Source of the DNA: Zunongwangia profunda SM-A87
Lineage (GTDB): Bacteria > Bacteroidota > Bacteroidia > Flavobacteriales > Flavobacteriaceae
DNA length: 64,000 nucleotides
Assembly (NCBI RefSeq): GCF_000023465.1
Contig: NC_014041.1
Span: forward strand, 2,920,001-2,984,000
Direction: 5' to 3'
Under the pieces are notes generated by a model, which saw only the letters and a program-made list of their open reading frames with translations, did no database searches and was not told where the DNA came from. Positions 43,434 through 52,315 of the stretch are shown piece by piece. The stretch's first letter is position 1, and each line of letters begins with the position of its first letter. The translations under genes and the position numbers were made by a program.

Positions 43434-44522
43434 GTGAATGCTAAAGAACTTTCTTACGGAATTTTAAGAGCCGCAGGTATCGCACTGGGAATCATGTTAA
43501 TGCTGTTTTTCCTTTACGAAATCCAGTCGGTTATTGTTTATATTGCAGTTGCTGCAATTATCTCGCTAATCGGGCGACCGGTAGTTATTTTTCTACGCCA
43601 ACGTCTCAAAATACCTAACCAGATAGCGGTAATTATCGTTTTATTACTGGTTTTGGCAATTTTTGTAGGCATTATTTTGGTATTTGTTCCCATTGTCATT
43701 GAACAGAGCCAATATTTGGGGCGTATTGATATCGAAGCTTTTAAAAGTGATCTTAATGACCTAAATGGGCAGATTAATGATTACCTGGGAGTAGAAGAAA
43801 TCAATATTATAGAAAGCTTAAAAGAAAGTCAGTTTATTCGTAGTCTGGATGTGAGCCTTATTCCAAAGTTTTTAAATAATGTATTCGGAATTTTAGGGGC
43901 TACCATTGTTGCTTTGTTTTCAGTGATTTTCATCTCCTTTTTTCTATTAAAGGACAGTAAATTAATGCTAAACAGTATTCTGGTTTTTGCCAACCGTGGA
44001 AAAGAGCAAAAATTTGTGCGTGTATTTAACAAAATTAAGATACTGCTTTCCAGATACTTTGTGGGATTAACCATGCAGATTACGGTATTGTTTATTTTAT
44101 ATATGATTTTGCTGACCTTGTTTGAAGTAAATAATCCGGTAGCCATCGCATTTATTTGTGCCTTTTTAAATCTTGTTCCCTATTTAGGGCCGGTTTTCGC
44201 CGGAATTTTAATGGCATTGTTTGTGATTTCCAGTAATCTGGGAGCCGATTTCCAGGCTATTATTCTTCCAAAGCTAATCTATGTCATGTTAGGATATGCC
44301 ATTTGCCAGGTGATCGACAATTTAATTTCACAACCTATGATTTTTGGTGCCAGTGTGAAGTCACATCCGTTAGAAATTTTCCTAATTATTTTAATTGCCG
44401 GACTGGTTTTTGGAATTGTGGGAATGGTCGTTGCCGTACCGGTATATACCGCGATAAAAGTAATAGCAAAAGAATCGTTAAGCGATTATAAAATCGTAAA
44501 AAGACTAACAAGAGATTTATAA
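43434..44522 (+). CDS. AI-2E/PerM-family permease
   Basis: 362 residues starting at GTG (43434). About seven or eight membrane helices: paired N-terminal helices (IALGIMLMLFFLYEIQSVIVY, IAVIIVLLLVLAIFVGIIL), an amphipathic periplasmic stretch (residues about 90-140), then helices including FSVIFISFFLLKDSK and the family motif region VNNPVAIAFICAFLNLVPYLGPVFAG. The family contains AI-2 exporter TqsA and Na/H antiporters, so the substrate is open. It precedes a methyltransferase gene by 10 bp. Confidence 0.88.
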   Translation: MNAKELSYGILRAAGIALGIMLMLFFLYEIQSVIVYIAVAAIISLIGRPVVIFLRQRLKIPNQIAVIIVLLLVLAIFVGIILVFVPIVIEQSQYLGRIDIEAFKSDLNDLNGQINDYLGVEEINIIESLKESQFIRSLDVSLIPKFLNNVFGILGATIVALFSVIFISFFLLKDSKLMLNSILVFANRGKEQKFVRVFNKIKILLSRYFVGLTMQITVLFILYMILLTLFEVNNPVAIAFICAFLNLVPYLGPVFAGILMALFVISSNLGADFQAIILPKLIYVMLGYAICQVIDNLISQPMIFGASVKSHPLEIFLIILIAGLVFGIVGMVVAVPVYTAIKVIAKESLSDYKIVKRLTRDL

Positions 44523-44532
44523 TTCCGGTATT

Positions 44533-45708
44533 ATGAATATCGAACTTTTAACTCCAGAAGTTCAACAGTTTGTTACTGAAAATTTAAGGGCAGATGTTTC
44601 CGCATTGGTGCTAAAAGGAAGTCCTTTTGAAAACATATCTTCTGCGGAATTGGCCACACAACTGGCAGGAAGAAAAACCGCCGAAAGAAAGCTCCCTCTT
44701 TGGTTCAATAACGAACATATTTTATATCCACCAAAATTAAACCTGGAACAAACCTCCTCTCAAATAACTGCGGAATACAAAGCTTCCCTGGTTTCTGGCA
44801 AACGTTTAGCCGACCTAACCGGTGGTTTTGGTATCGATAGCTATTTTTTTTCAAAAAAGACAGGAGAAGTCTTCTATAACGAATTAAATAAAGACCTGGC
44901 TGCAATCGCAAGACATAATTTTAAAGCTTTAGAAGCGAACAATATCAACGTAAATAGTGATGATGGTTTAGACTTTTTAAAATCTACTGAAATTGAATTG
45001 GACTGGATTTACCTGGATCCCGCCAGAAGGGACGATTATGGTGGTAAAGTTTTTCGCCTGACTGATTGTACCCCAGATGTTACTCAAAACCTTCCACTAC
45101 TTTTTGAGAAATCCGAGCATATTTTAATAAAAACTTCGCCTTTACTCGATCTAAAATTAGGTATTTCTGATCTCGATTTTGTAGCTGAAATTCATATCGT
45201 GGCGATAGAAAATGAAGTTAAAGAATTGCTTTGGTTTTTAAAGAAAGGCAATACTTCAGCTTTAAAAATTATCACTAAAAACTTCACAAAAAAAGAAGAG
45301 CAGACGTTTACTACTTCGTTTGATGAAAGTGAACGTGCGAATATTGGTCCTCCTGAGGCTTATCTCTATGAACCCAACGCTGCCATAATGAAAAGTCAGT
45401 TATTTGGTAAGCTTGCTATGGAATTTCAACTAAAAAAACTTCATCAAAATTCACATCTTTTTACTTCAAAAGAAAACATGAGTTTTCCAGGGAGAAAATT
45501 TAAAATTACTGATATACTAGCTTTTGGGTCTAAAGATTTAAAGAAAAGATTTAAGTCCAAAAAAGCGAATATCAGCACCCGTAATTTCCCTCTAGATGTA
45601 GAAAGTATTCGAAAGAAATATAAGATCAGGGATGGTGGAATTGATTATTTGTTTTTCACTACAAACCTTAAAGAAGAAAAGATTGTACTGGTTTGTGAAA
45701 AAGTATAA
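44533..45708 (+). CDS. class I methyltransferase with C-terminal THUMP-like domain (PG_1098 type)
   Basis: 391 residues. An N-terminal helical segment (QQFVTENLRADVSALVLKGSP), then a SAM-binding Rossmann fold: RLADLTGGFGIDSYFFS (motif I), VFYNELNKDLAAIARHNF (acidic strand 2 end), IYLDPARRDDYGGKVF (a DPAR catalytic motif in place of NPPY/DPPY). The C-terminal part (SFPGRKFKITDI, KANISTRNFPLDVESIRKKY) matches the THUMP-like domain of this Bacteroidota family. The motif suggests RNA base methylation; the target is not known. Confidence 0.85.
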   Translation: MNIELLTPEVQQFVTENLRADVSALVLKGSPFENISSAELATQLAGRKTAERKLPLWFNNEHILYPPKLNLEQTSSQITAEYKASLVSGKRLADLTGGFGIDSYFFSKKTGEVFYNELNKDLAAIARHNFKALEANNINVNSDDGLDFLKSTEIELDWIYLDPARRDDYGGKVFRLTDCTPDVTQNLPLLFEKSEHILIKTSPLLDLKLGISDLDFVAEIHIVAIENEVKELLWFLKKGNTSALKIITKNFTKKEEQTFTTSFDESERANIGPPEAYLYEPNAAIMKSQLFGKLAMEFQLKKLHQNSHLFTSKENMSFPGRKFKITDILAFGSKDLKKRFKSKKANISTRNFPLDVESIRKKYKIRDGGIDYLFFTTNLKEEKIVLVCEKV

Positions 45709-45772
45709 ATAAGAAGTAAAAAATTTAACGCAACCTTTTTCTTTCTTTTTCATCTAACTTAAAACCAATTAA

Positions 45773-46405
45773 ATGAAGGTAAAATTACTATTTCTGTTTT
45801 TGGCCCTAACAGTTTCTACTTACGCCCAAAAACCAGCCGTTAGAATTTTTTATGGATTTTCTGATACAGAAATTAGCGACAATGAGGATCCCAATTATAT
45901 TTACAAAGATGAAATTGAAAACTTTTATGAATTGGGTGCTGAAATCACATTGCCTTTAAGCTCCAAATTCAACTTGACCTCTGGATTCACCTACTTTTAT
46001 ACAGATATTATAAATGGCGAAAGATTATATTCTGAACGACTATCCAGGGAAATACCTGGAGATAGGTATTCTGATAATGTAATTATTAACTTTGCATATC
46101 CTCTTCCAGATAAACAGCTCGAAATTTTATCAATTCCTATCCTTCTGGAATTTAAATTTTGGAACTATTTCTTCCTAAATGCAGGCCCAGTTTTAAGTTT
46201 TGAACTAAACGATCCAGATATTGAATACTCTCAAAACGGAATTGGCTATCATTTAGGTTTTGGTGGTCAATATCATTTTGGAAACTTCTTTGTATTTGCA
46301 AATCCGTATTTCAAACAATTTGGCACTATAGACTTTAAAGATGAAACGAGAGATCACAATTTAAATCAGTTTGGAGCACATATAGGGATAGGATATCAGT
46401 TCTAA
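45773..46405 (+). CDS. outer-membrane beta-barrel protein
   Basis: 210 residues with a signal peptide (KVKLLFLFLALTVSTYAQ). The body alternates strands and turns (FNLTSGFTYFYTDIINGE, LEFKFWNYFFLNAGPVLSFEL, IGYHLGFGGQYHFGNFFVFA) and ends HIGIGYQF, the usual aromatic-terminated last strand. It fits the outer-membrane beta-barrel (porin-family-like) group of Bacteroidota; function unknown. It converges on the pigment cluster: its stop overlaps the stop of the PaaK-like gene by 4 bp. Confidence 0.8.
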   Translation: MKVKLLFLFLALTVSTYAQKPAVRIFYGFSDTEISDNEDPNYIYKDEIENFYELGAEITLPLSSKFNLTSGFTYFYTDIINGERLYSERLSREIPGDRYSDNVIINFAYPLPDKQLEILSIPILLEFKFWNYFFLNAGPVLSFELNDPDIEYSQNGIGYHLGFGGQYHFGNFFVFANPYFKQFGTIDFKDETRDHNLNQFGAHIGIGYQF

Positions 46406-47676
46406 ATCGATCTTAAGTCGTGAAAAATAACTGGCTTTCGGCTTTCTTTTGGAAATTTTTTCTGAAGTAATATTGAAGCCGATAATTGCTGAATCTCAAG
46501 CTTAATTTGTAATTGGTCTCGTAGCTTATTTTGAACCTGTACCAAATTTAAGCCAATGCCTTCTGAAATTTTTATACAAACCTGATCGTTCCCAAATTCA
46601 TCATTTTTAGCTTCGATAATATAATCTGAAATTCCCAGGGTATTCATCGCTTCCTGAATATGTTGAGGATAAAGCGAAGTTCCCTTAATCTTCAACATTT
46701 GCTTTTTACGCCCAAGGACGGGTCCAATTCTACCAGAAGTTCGTCCGCAGATGCATTTCTCTTCAATTCTCATCACCATATCTCCCGTCGCATATCTAAT
46801 TAAAGGCATACTTTCTACCTGTAACGGGGTCACCACCAACTCCCCTGCTTCACCATTTTCAACAGGATTCCCGTTTTCATCAAGAATTTCAGTATAGATA
46901 AGGTTGGGCAAAATATGATTCCCTTTATGTAATTCACATTCAGTAAAAGCTGTAGCCATTTCGGTGGAAGCATACGTTGAAAACAGCTCCACATCCCACA
47001 AATCCTTAATTCTTTTTCGTAAAGCCGAATCTTCCAGTTTTTCATTTAGTAAGGATTCACCTATACAAATCACGCCTTTAACTGACGAACTTCGATAATC
47101 AATAGCATTTTGCTGAGCAAAATCGATAAGTTTTAGCAAAAAGGAAGGCACCGCTACCAAATATTTAGACTTAAAACGTTGAATACTGTCCCATTGTAAC
47201 CCCGGTAATCCACTTCCTGTTCTCACTATTCCGGCACCTAATTTCCGCAAGCCTAAATAATAAGCCATTCCGGCCATAAACCGGCGATCTAAAGTGGTCG
47301 TGATTTGTACCACATCATTTTTAGTCACTCCGGCAATCATAAAAGACTCATACTCATTATAGGTTAATCGCTGTAAATCGGCTTCGTTCAGCATGAAATT
47401 TACAGGATTTCCCAATGTACCAGAAGTTGTTACATGATCAATTATTTCAGTATAATCTACCGCTAAAAAATCTAAATTTTGCCGTTGTAGATGTTCTTTG
47501 GTAGTGATCGGAATTCGACGAAAATCGGCTTCAGTTTTTATCGTGCTAACCTGGATATTCTTTGCTTTAAAAAGCCTTTGATAAAATGGCGATTTTCTAG
47601 AAGCATATTCTAAATGCTGTTTTACCAGTTGCCATTGCTGTTGATTCGATAATTCTGGAGAAAGAAAGTCTTTCAT
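46402..47676 (-). CDS. PaaK-like acyl-CoA/aryl-CoA ligase of the flexirubin cluster
   Basis: 424 residues, an ANL-superfamily adenylating enzyme of phenylacetate-CoA ligase length. Motifs: VTTSGTLGNPVNF (P-loop-like core A3), FSTYASTEMATAFTECE (A5), YATGDMV (A7), a Cys cluster ECELHKGNH ... CICGRTSGRIG as in PaaK, and KIKGTSLYPQHIQEAMN (C-terminal hinge). It begins one base after the C45 hydrolase stop and ends the cluster. A role in activating the aryl or resorcinol-linked acid of the pigment is likely but not proven. Confidence 0.85.
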   Translation of the reverse strand: MKDFLSPELSNQQQWQLVKQHLEYASRKSPFYQRLFKAKNIQVSTIKTEADFRRIPITTKEHLQRQNLDFLAVDYTEIIDHVTTSGTLGNPVNFMLNEADLQRLTYNEYESFMIAGVTKNDVVQITTTLDRRFMAGMAYYLGLRKLGAGIVRTGSGLPGLQWDSIQRFKSKYLVAVPSFLLKLIDFAQQNAIDYRSSSVKGVICIGESLLNEKLEDSALRKRIKDLWDVELFSTYASTEMATAFTECELHKGNHILPNLIYTEILDENGNPVENGEAGELVVTPLQVESMPLIRYATGDMVMRIEEKCICGRTSGRIGPVLGRKKQMLKIKGTSLYPQHIQEAMNTLGISDYIIEAKNDEFGNDQVCIKISEGIGLNLVQVQNKLRDQLQIKLEIQQLSASILLQKKFPKESRKPVIFHDLRSI

Positions 47677-49332
47677 TTAAAGTTTCCTGTAAGATTTTTT
47701 CAGTAATTTTTCAAGATGCTCTTTATCCGGGAGGGTGGTCACCTCTCTAACTAAGGCCTGCTTAAAATCGATAATCGCCTGCTTATAATTCCCTTCGCGG
47801 TAATAGTATTGCCCGCTTAAATAATAAGCCTGCCAAAAATAAGGGTTTAAGTGCTTTAAGGCTTCAGCATCTTTGGTATCGATTGGGTTTTCATCTTCTA
47901 AAGCCTGAATAAATTGCTCCCTTAATTTTCGATATGCTTCGTAATTTTTATAATTTCTAGTCTGTAAAAAGTCAGATGCCGGAATTACTTCTTCTGCATT
48001 CATTACACTTCCGGAAACGTTTCCTTTTTCAAATTCCGTAAAAACATGATCCAGGTCGTAAGAAATAAAGGCACCCATTTGATACGGATTTGCAGAAAGC
48101 CAGACCTTTTTTTCTTCAGGTTTAAAAACAATACCATGGTGCGCCAGTAATTGATTAATTGCTTTTTCGTTGCCGTAACCAATTTTTTTATCATCCACCC
48201 CTTTTCTATTCCGAAGGATCTCAACTGCATTTTGGGGTGTTAATTGATCATTTTCATTAACTAATTGCATCATACGCTCAAAGCGATATTGCGAATGACT
48301 TTCTTTAATGGTTTTCTTATTCCTTTTATCCTCATGATAAGCGGAACTCTGAAAATGATTGCTACAAATTAACTGATTAGAATTTTCGACTTCGTAAATT
48401 CCAAAGTTTTTAGGACTCACTTCTATTAAAATTGCTTTATGATCTTTGGCGCTACCTACCATAATGGACTCTGAAACAAAAACTTCTCGCTTTTTAGCGA
48501 TTGCAATTGCTTCTTCCAAATTAGAAGCATGTTGAAGAATTTCTCTGGATACCAGTGTAATGGGATCTTTTGCCAGCATAGGTATTTTGGACTTTCCGGC
48601 GTTTATGGTGACCGTGATACCTTCAGCATTCATTCCGCTTACCGCACCTATCATTCCTCCCCAGGTATACATCATGAATTTATGACCATCATCCGGATTT
48701 ACAAAGGCGACCATTTTCTGATTCGAAAATTCGTCTCCGGCATAAAAGTCAAAATTACGTCCCAAAAGCAATTTTCCATCGCTTGTTTTTTCATCCCAGG
48801 CGGCAAAACTGGTACAGCCAACCAACATTAAATCCTGTAAGGCATGACCAATATCGTGCGCCCCGTGGAAGTACAACATACGAAGATAAGCCGGTGCGAA
48901 TTCATCGTATTTTTTGAGTCCGAATCTCGATACGCCATAAATTTCCTGTTTATACGCTTCTGGAACATATAAATACATTTTACGGTTAAACCAGGAAACA
49001 AGCTTTTTAAGGAAATTGCGATAGCCTTCAGAAGGAATCATTTCATTGATTTTTCCCATAAACGCATTTTCCTGATGATGGATAAGATCTTGCGTTAATG
49101 CTCCATTAGCGAGTCCTAACTCTAAAGCATCTCCTTCAATGTACAGTTCCCAAACACCATATTTATTCTTAAAAAGATTGTTTTTTCCTAATGTATAATG
49201 AGTATCGCTAATTTTGGTTCTAATCGTATCGACCGATGAAATCCCGGAAATATCCGGCTGATCCTGATAGGATTTTTTGATTCCGCAGGAAAAAAGCAAA
49301 AGCACAACCAATAATGTAAAAAAATTCTTCAT
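47677..49332 (-). CDS. C45-type N-terminal-nucleophile hydrolase/acyltransferase, lipoprotein with TPR tail
   Basis: 551 residues from the ATG at 49332, 1 bp after the exporter stop; an ATG at 49347 adds five residues. MKNFFTLLVVLLLFSCG is a lipoprotein signal with Cys16. The catalytic region is LMLVGCTSFAAWDEKTSDG, with presumed nucleophile Cys173, followed by LLGRNFDFYAGDEF, as in acyl-CoA:6-APA acyltransferase/acid-ceramidase-like C45 proteins. The last 60 residues (FWQAYYLSGQYYYREGNYKQ) form a TPR-like pair. Autoprocessing at the Cys and an acyl transfer in pigment assembly at the outer membrane are inferred. Confidence 0.82.
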   Translation of the reverse strand: MKNFFTLLVVLLLFSCGIKKSYQDQPDISGISSVDTIRTKISDTHYTLGKNNLFKNKYGVWELYIEGDALELGLANGALTQDLIHHQENAFMGKINEMIPSEGYRNFLKKLVSWFNRKMYLYVPEAYKQEIYGVSRFGLKKYDEFAPAYLRMLYFHGAHDIGHALQDLMLVGCTSFAAWDEKTSDGKLLLGRNFDFYAGDEFSNQKMVAFVNPDDGHKFMMYTWGGMIGAVSGMNAEGITVTINAGKSKIPMLAKDPITLVSREILQHASNLEEAIAIAKKREVFVSESIMVGSAKDHKAILIEVSPKNFGIYEVENSNQLICSNHFQSSAYHEDKRNKKTIKESHSQYRFERMMQLVNENDQLTPQNAVEILRNRKGVDDKKIGYGNEKAINQLLAHHGIVFKPEEKKVWLSANPYQMGAFISYDLDHVFTEFEKGNVSGSVMNAEEVIPASDFLQTRNYKNYEAYRKLREQFIQALEDENPIDTKDAEALKHLNPYFWQAYYLSGQYYYREGNYKQAIIDFKQALVREVTTLPDKEHLEKLLKKSYRKL

Positions 49333-49333
49333 T

Positions 49334-52315
49334 TTATTCACGCTCAAACACTAAAATTCCGCTTTGTCTATAGGTGATTTCAAAATTCGCATCTAATAAC
49401 CACTGGGTATTCAGATCATGATGTAGCACAATTACTTTTTTCCCAAATTGATTAATAATTTTCTTCATTTCTTCAAGATCTATTAATTCATGATCCGGAA
49501 TAATAAAAGTCGAACAGGTTTTGGCCTCTGCAATGGCAGTGGTAAATTTTAAAAACTCATGCGTGCTTCTAAAACAATTTCTGGCAATTGTTATCGCTTC
49601 TTCTGAGATTTCGTAACCCGTTACCTTAGAATTTGGATTTATATAACTTAGATAAATAGGAAAAACACCAATCCCTGAATAGAAAAAGAAAACGCACTCC
49701 CCTTTTTCTATAAAATTAGACACTCTTAAATAGGATTCTTTTTTTTCGGTAAATTCAGCTTTCGCCTGGGTATAAACAGGTTTATACCGATAATTATCCA
49801 GTACGGCATCCTGATAATACAGATCCTGCTTATAATAAATTTTACTACGGATGAAACTTCGAATCTTGCTAAACCGAAATGGCGGCAAACCTTTCTTACG
49901 CCGATTAATAAAAAGAATATTAAACAACCATACCTGGATCACGAAAGCTACTAAAACAGCTGAAAGAACACCGATAATCGAAACGTTGGAAACCGACCGT
50001 AAAGCAGGGTGTTTGGCAAAAATCAAAGCTCCAATCCCCAGCAATGTGGTAATTACCGAGATTAAAATAGAGGTTTGATAGGTGGTAAGCTCACTCTTAC
50101 CGGTTTGATATTCCTTTAAACAGGCGTTGGTAATAAAGATACTGTAATCAAGCCCCAGACCAAAAACAAAAGTAGAAATGATAATATTTAAAATATTAAA
50201 TTCTATTCCAAAAGCGCCCATAATCCCAAGGGCAATAATCCAGGTAATCCCGATGGGGAATAGTGTTAAAAGACTAATTTCAAGATTTTGGTAAGCAATT
50301 AAAAGGATCATAAAAACTGCCAAAATCGAAAATCCGATCAATTGATTAAAGTCGTTCTTCAAATTCCCTAAAAATCCTTCATTGATCCGCTCCCGGTCGA
50401 TAATCAACATATGATCCAGATGATCAAATTGTGCAGTAAATTCCTGAGAAGGCACATCTCCCAAATTTACCGTTGTAGTTACCGTGGCAAAATCTTCACT
50501 AATCGAAATAAAATCGTTTAAATAAAGATTGGTAGTGTTTTGATAATCATTTAATTGCAGGTTTTTAAAATCTTTATTCAATAAGTGATAAAAATCCTTA
50601 AAACTTGCCGGTTTAAAGCCATATTTAGCAGACTCTGACAGGATTTTATTTTTAAGCGCTGAAGTATCCCTGGAATCCCAAAAATCCTTCCACTCCTGTA
50701 TTTTTTTATTTTGAGTTTGCGTGGATAAGACTACCCCGCCAATACTACTATAGCTATTTAACCGGTGCTCTGTATTAAATTTTTTAAGCCTTTGGTAAAC
50801 TTTAGAATTTTCCTGTAAGGCTTCATCGATCGTATTCCCGTAGCTTACCAAATACAAAGTTTTACCATTACTATTCGCAATATTCTGTATTTTTTGTTCG
50901 GCTTTTTTAATGGTTTCAGGCTGAAAGTTAATTTTACTCAGATCATTATTAAACTTCACTTTTGTGAAAAAAAACAATCCCAGCACAAACAATAACACGA
51001 CACTAAAAAATAAAGGTTTAATTCTAAAAAACTGTATTGCAGCCAGTTTATCTAAAAAGGTATTTTTAGGTGTTTCGGTAATGCGTTTTCCGTAGAGCAA
51101 AGGAATTAAAAGTAAGGCCAAAAAAGCAGCAATGATCACGCTTATTGCCGCAAACATCCCAAGATCATTAAGCGCATCGCTGTTTACGAAAAGAAGACAG
51201 AGAAAGGCGGTAGCGGTTGTAAGACTACTCATTAAAACGGGCGTGGTTACTTCCCGGTAAAGCTGTGAAACATCGCGATTATTTCGGTAATGTGTTAAAA
51301 TATGAAGTCCGTAATCCAGTGTTATTCCCAGTAAGATCGAACCAATCCCTATGGAAATCGCCGAGATACTGCCTTTAAAAATATATAAAATCGCTATTGC
51401 GGTGAGCGCAGCGATAATACCCGGAATAAAAAGAATTAATGGCACATAAATTTTACGGTAAAAAAAGATGAGTAAAATCAACAATATCGAGATAGCGATA
51501 CTTATGGTGATTTGTACGTCTTTTTTAATCTGATTAGCATTAGCAAGGGAATACAACACCCCACCAAAAAAATCACCTTTTACATTCTTGAATTCTAAAT
51601 TTAACTGCTGCTGAATTTCTTTTAATTCGGCTATAAATTCATTGTTCTTATTGGTTTCTGAAGCCGGTAAGGTTGGCGTTATAAACAATAAAAGGTGCTT
51701 TTTATCCTTTGTAAGTAAGTAATTATTATACAACAGATAATTATCTCCTATTTGAAGCTCACGTAATTTTTCCAGGCCAATAGGTCCTAAGCTCAAAGGA
51801 TCCTGAAATATAAAATTTTTGGTAACAATCCCGGTTGGGGAAATAATGCTGCGATAATCTTCTTTTATCTGCTTGGCAATTGCAGTATCTGATAGCTTTT
51901 CTTCAATCTCCCTATAATCCTTTTCATTTAGAAAGAAAGGTAAATTCTGATAGACAAAATTATAAATTTCACGAACGCCTTCATCAGGAACTTTTCCCTG
52001 TATATTTTCAATAAAACCGGGTAATTTGGTATGTACCGAATCTATAAATCTTTCCGCATAGGCTGTTAAATCCTGTGGTTGTTCTTCTTCTGAAGATATG
52101 GTAATGATTATTTTATCCGAAAATTCGGTTTCGTTTAATATGCGTTTTAAAACATCCTGGTCTTTCCCTGCTGGAATCAAACCGGTCACATCTTCTTCTA
52201 ATGCTACTTTTGAAGCCAGAAATCCCACTCCCGCCACAAAAGCCAGTAGTAGTAAAATTCCCGGCAATTTATTTTGCTGAAAAAAACGATAGGATTTTAG
52301 AAAAAACTGATGCAT
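49334..52315 (-). CDS. MMPL/RND-family exporter fused to a C-terminal methyltransferase-like domain
   Basis: 993 residues. Residues 1 to about 810 are an RND pump of the MMPL/HpnN type: two halves, each with one helix, a periplasmic domain and a bundle of five helices, and the Asp motifs LLGITLDYGLHI and VFGLGLDYSIFI. Residues about 813-993 are soluble and resemble a class I methyltransferase: FFYSGIGVFPIYLSYI (motif I) and VTGYEISEEAITIARNCF with the acidic residue after strand 2. Exporters of this family occur in aryl-polyene and flexirubin clusters; the fused domain is unusual. Adjacent genes touch at both ends. Confidence 0.85.
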   Translation of the reverse strand: MHQFFLKSYRFFQQNKLPGILLLLAFVAGVGFLASKVALEEDVTGLIPAGKDQDVLKRILNETEFSDKIIITISSEEEQPQDLTAYAERFIDSVHTKLPGFIENIQGKVPDEGVREIYNFVYQNLPFFLNEKDYREIEEKLSDTAIAKQIKEDYRSIISPTGIVTKNFIFQDPLSLGPIGLEKLRELQIGDNYLLYNNYLLTKDKKHLLLFITPTLPASETNKNNEFIAELKEIQQQLNLEFKNVKGDFFGGVLYSLANANQIKKDVQITISIAISILLILLIFFYRKIYVPLILFIPGIIAALTAIAILYIFKGSISAISIGIGSILLGITLDYGLHILTHYRNNRDVSQLYREVTTPVLMSSLTTATAFLCLLFVNSDALNDLGMFAAISVIIAAFLALLLIPLLYGKRITETPKNTFLDKLAAIQFFRIKPLFFSVVLLFVLGLFFFTKVKFNNDLSKINFQPETIKKAEQKIQNIANSNGKTLYLVSYGNTIDEALQENSKVYQRLKKFNTEHRLNSYSSIGGVVLSTQTQNKKIQEWKDFWDSRDTSALKNKILSESAKYGFKPASFKDFYHLLNKDFKNLQLNDYQNTTNLYLNDFISISEDFATVTTTVNLGDVPSQEFTAQFDHLDHMLIIDRERINEGFLGNLKNDFNQLIGFSILAVFMILLIAYQNLEISLLTLFPIGITWIIALGIMGAFGIEFNILNIIISTFVFGLGLDYSIFITNACLKEYQTGKSELTTYQTSILISVITTLLGIGALIFAKHPALRSVSNVSIIGVLSAVLVAFVIQVWLFNILFINRRKKGLPPFRFSKIRSFIRSKIYYKQDLYYQDAVLDNYRYKPVYTQAKAEFTEKKESYLRVSNFIEKGECVFFFYSGIGVFPIYLSYINPNSKVTGYEISEEAITIARNCFRSTHEFLKFTTAIAEAKTCSTFIIPDHELIDLEEMKKIINQFGKKVIVLHHDLNTQWLLDANFEITYRQSGILVFERE

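Noticed and set aside
47677..49332. Penicillin acylase or beta-lactam biosynthesis enzyme
   Set aside because: The C45 fold alone suggests it, but there is no beta-lactam pathway; the neighbours are pigment genes.
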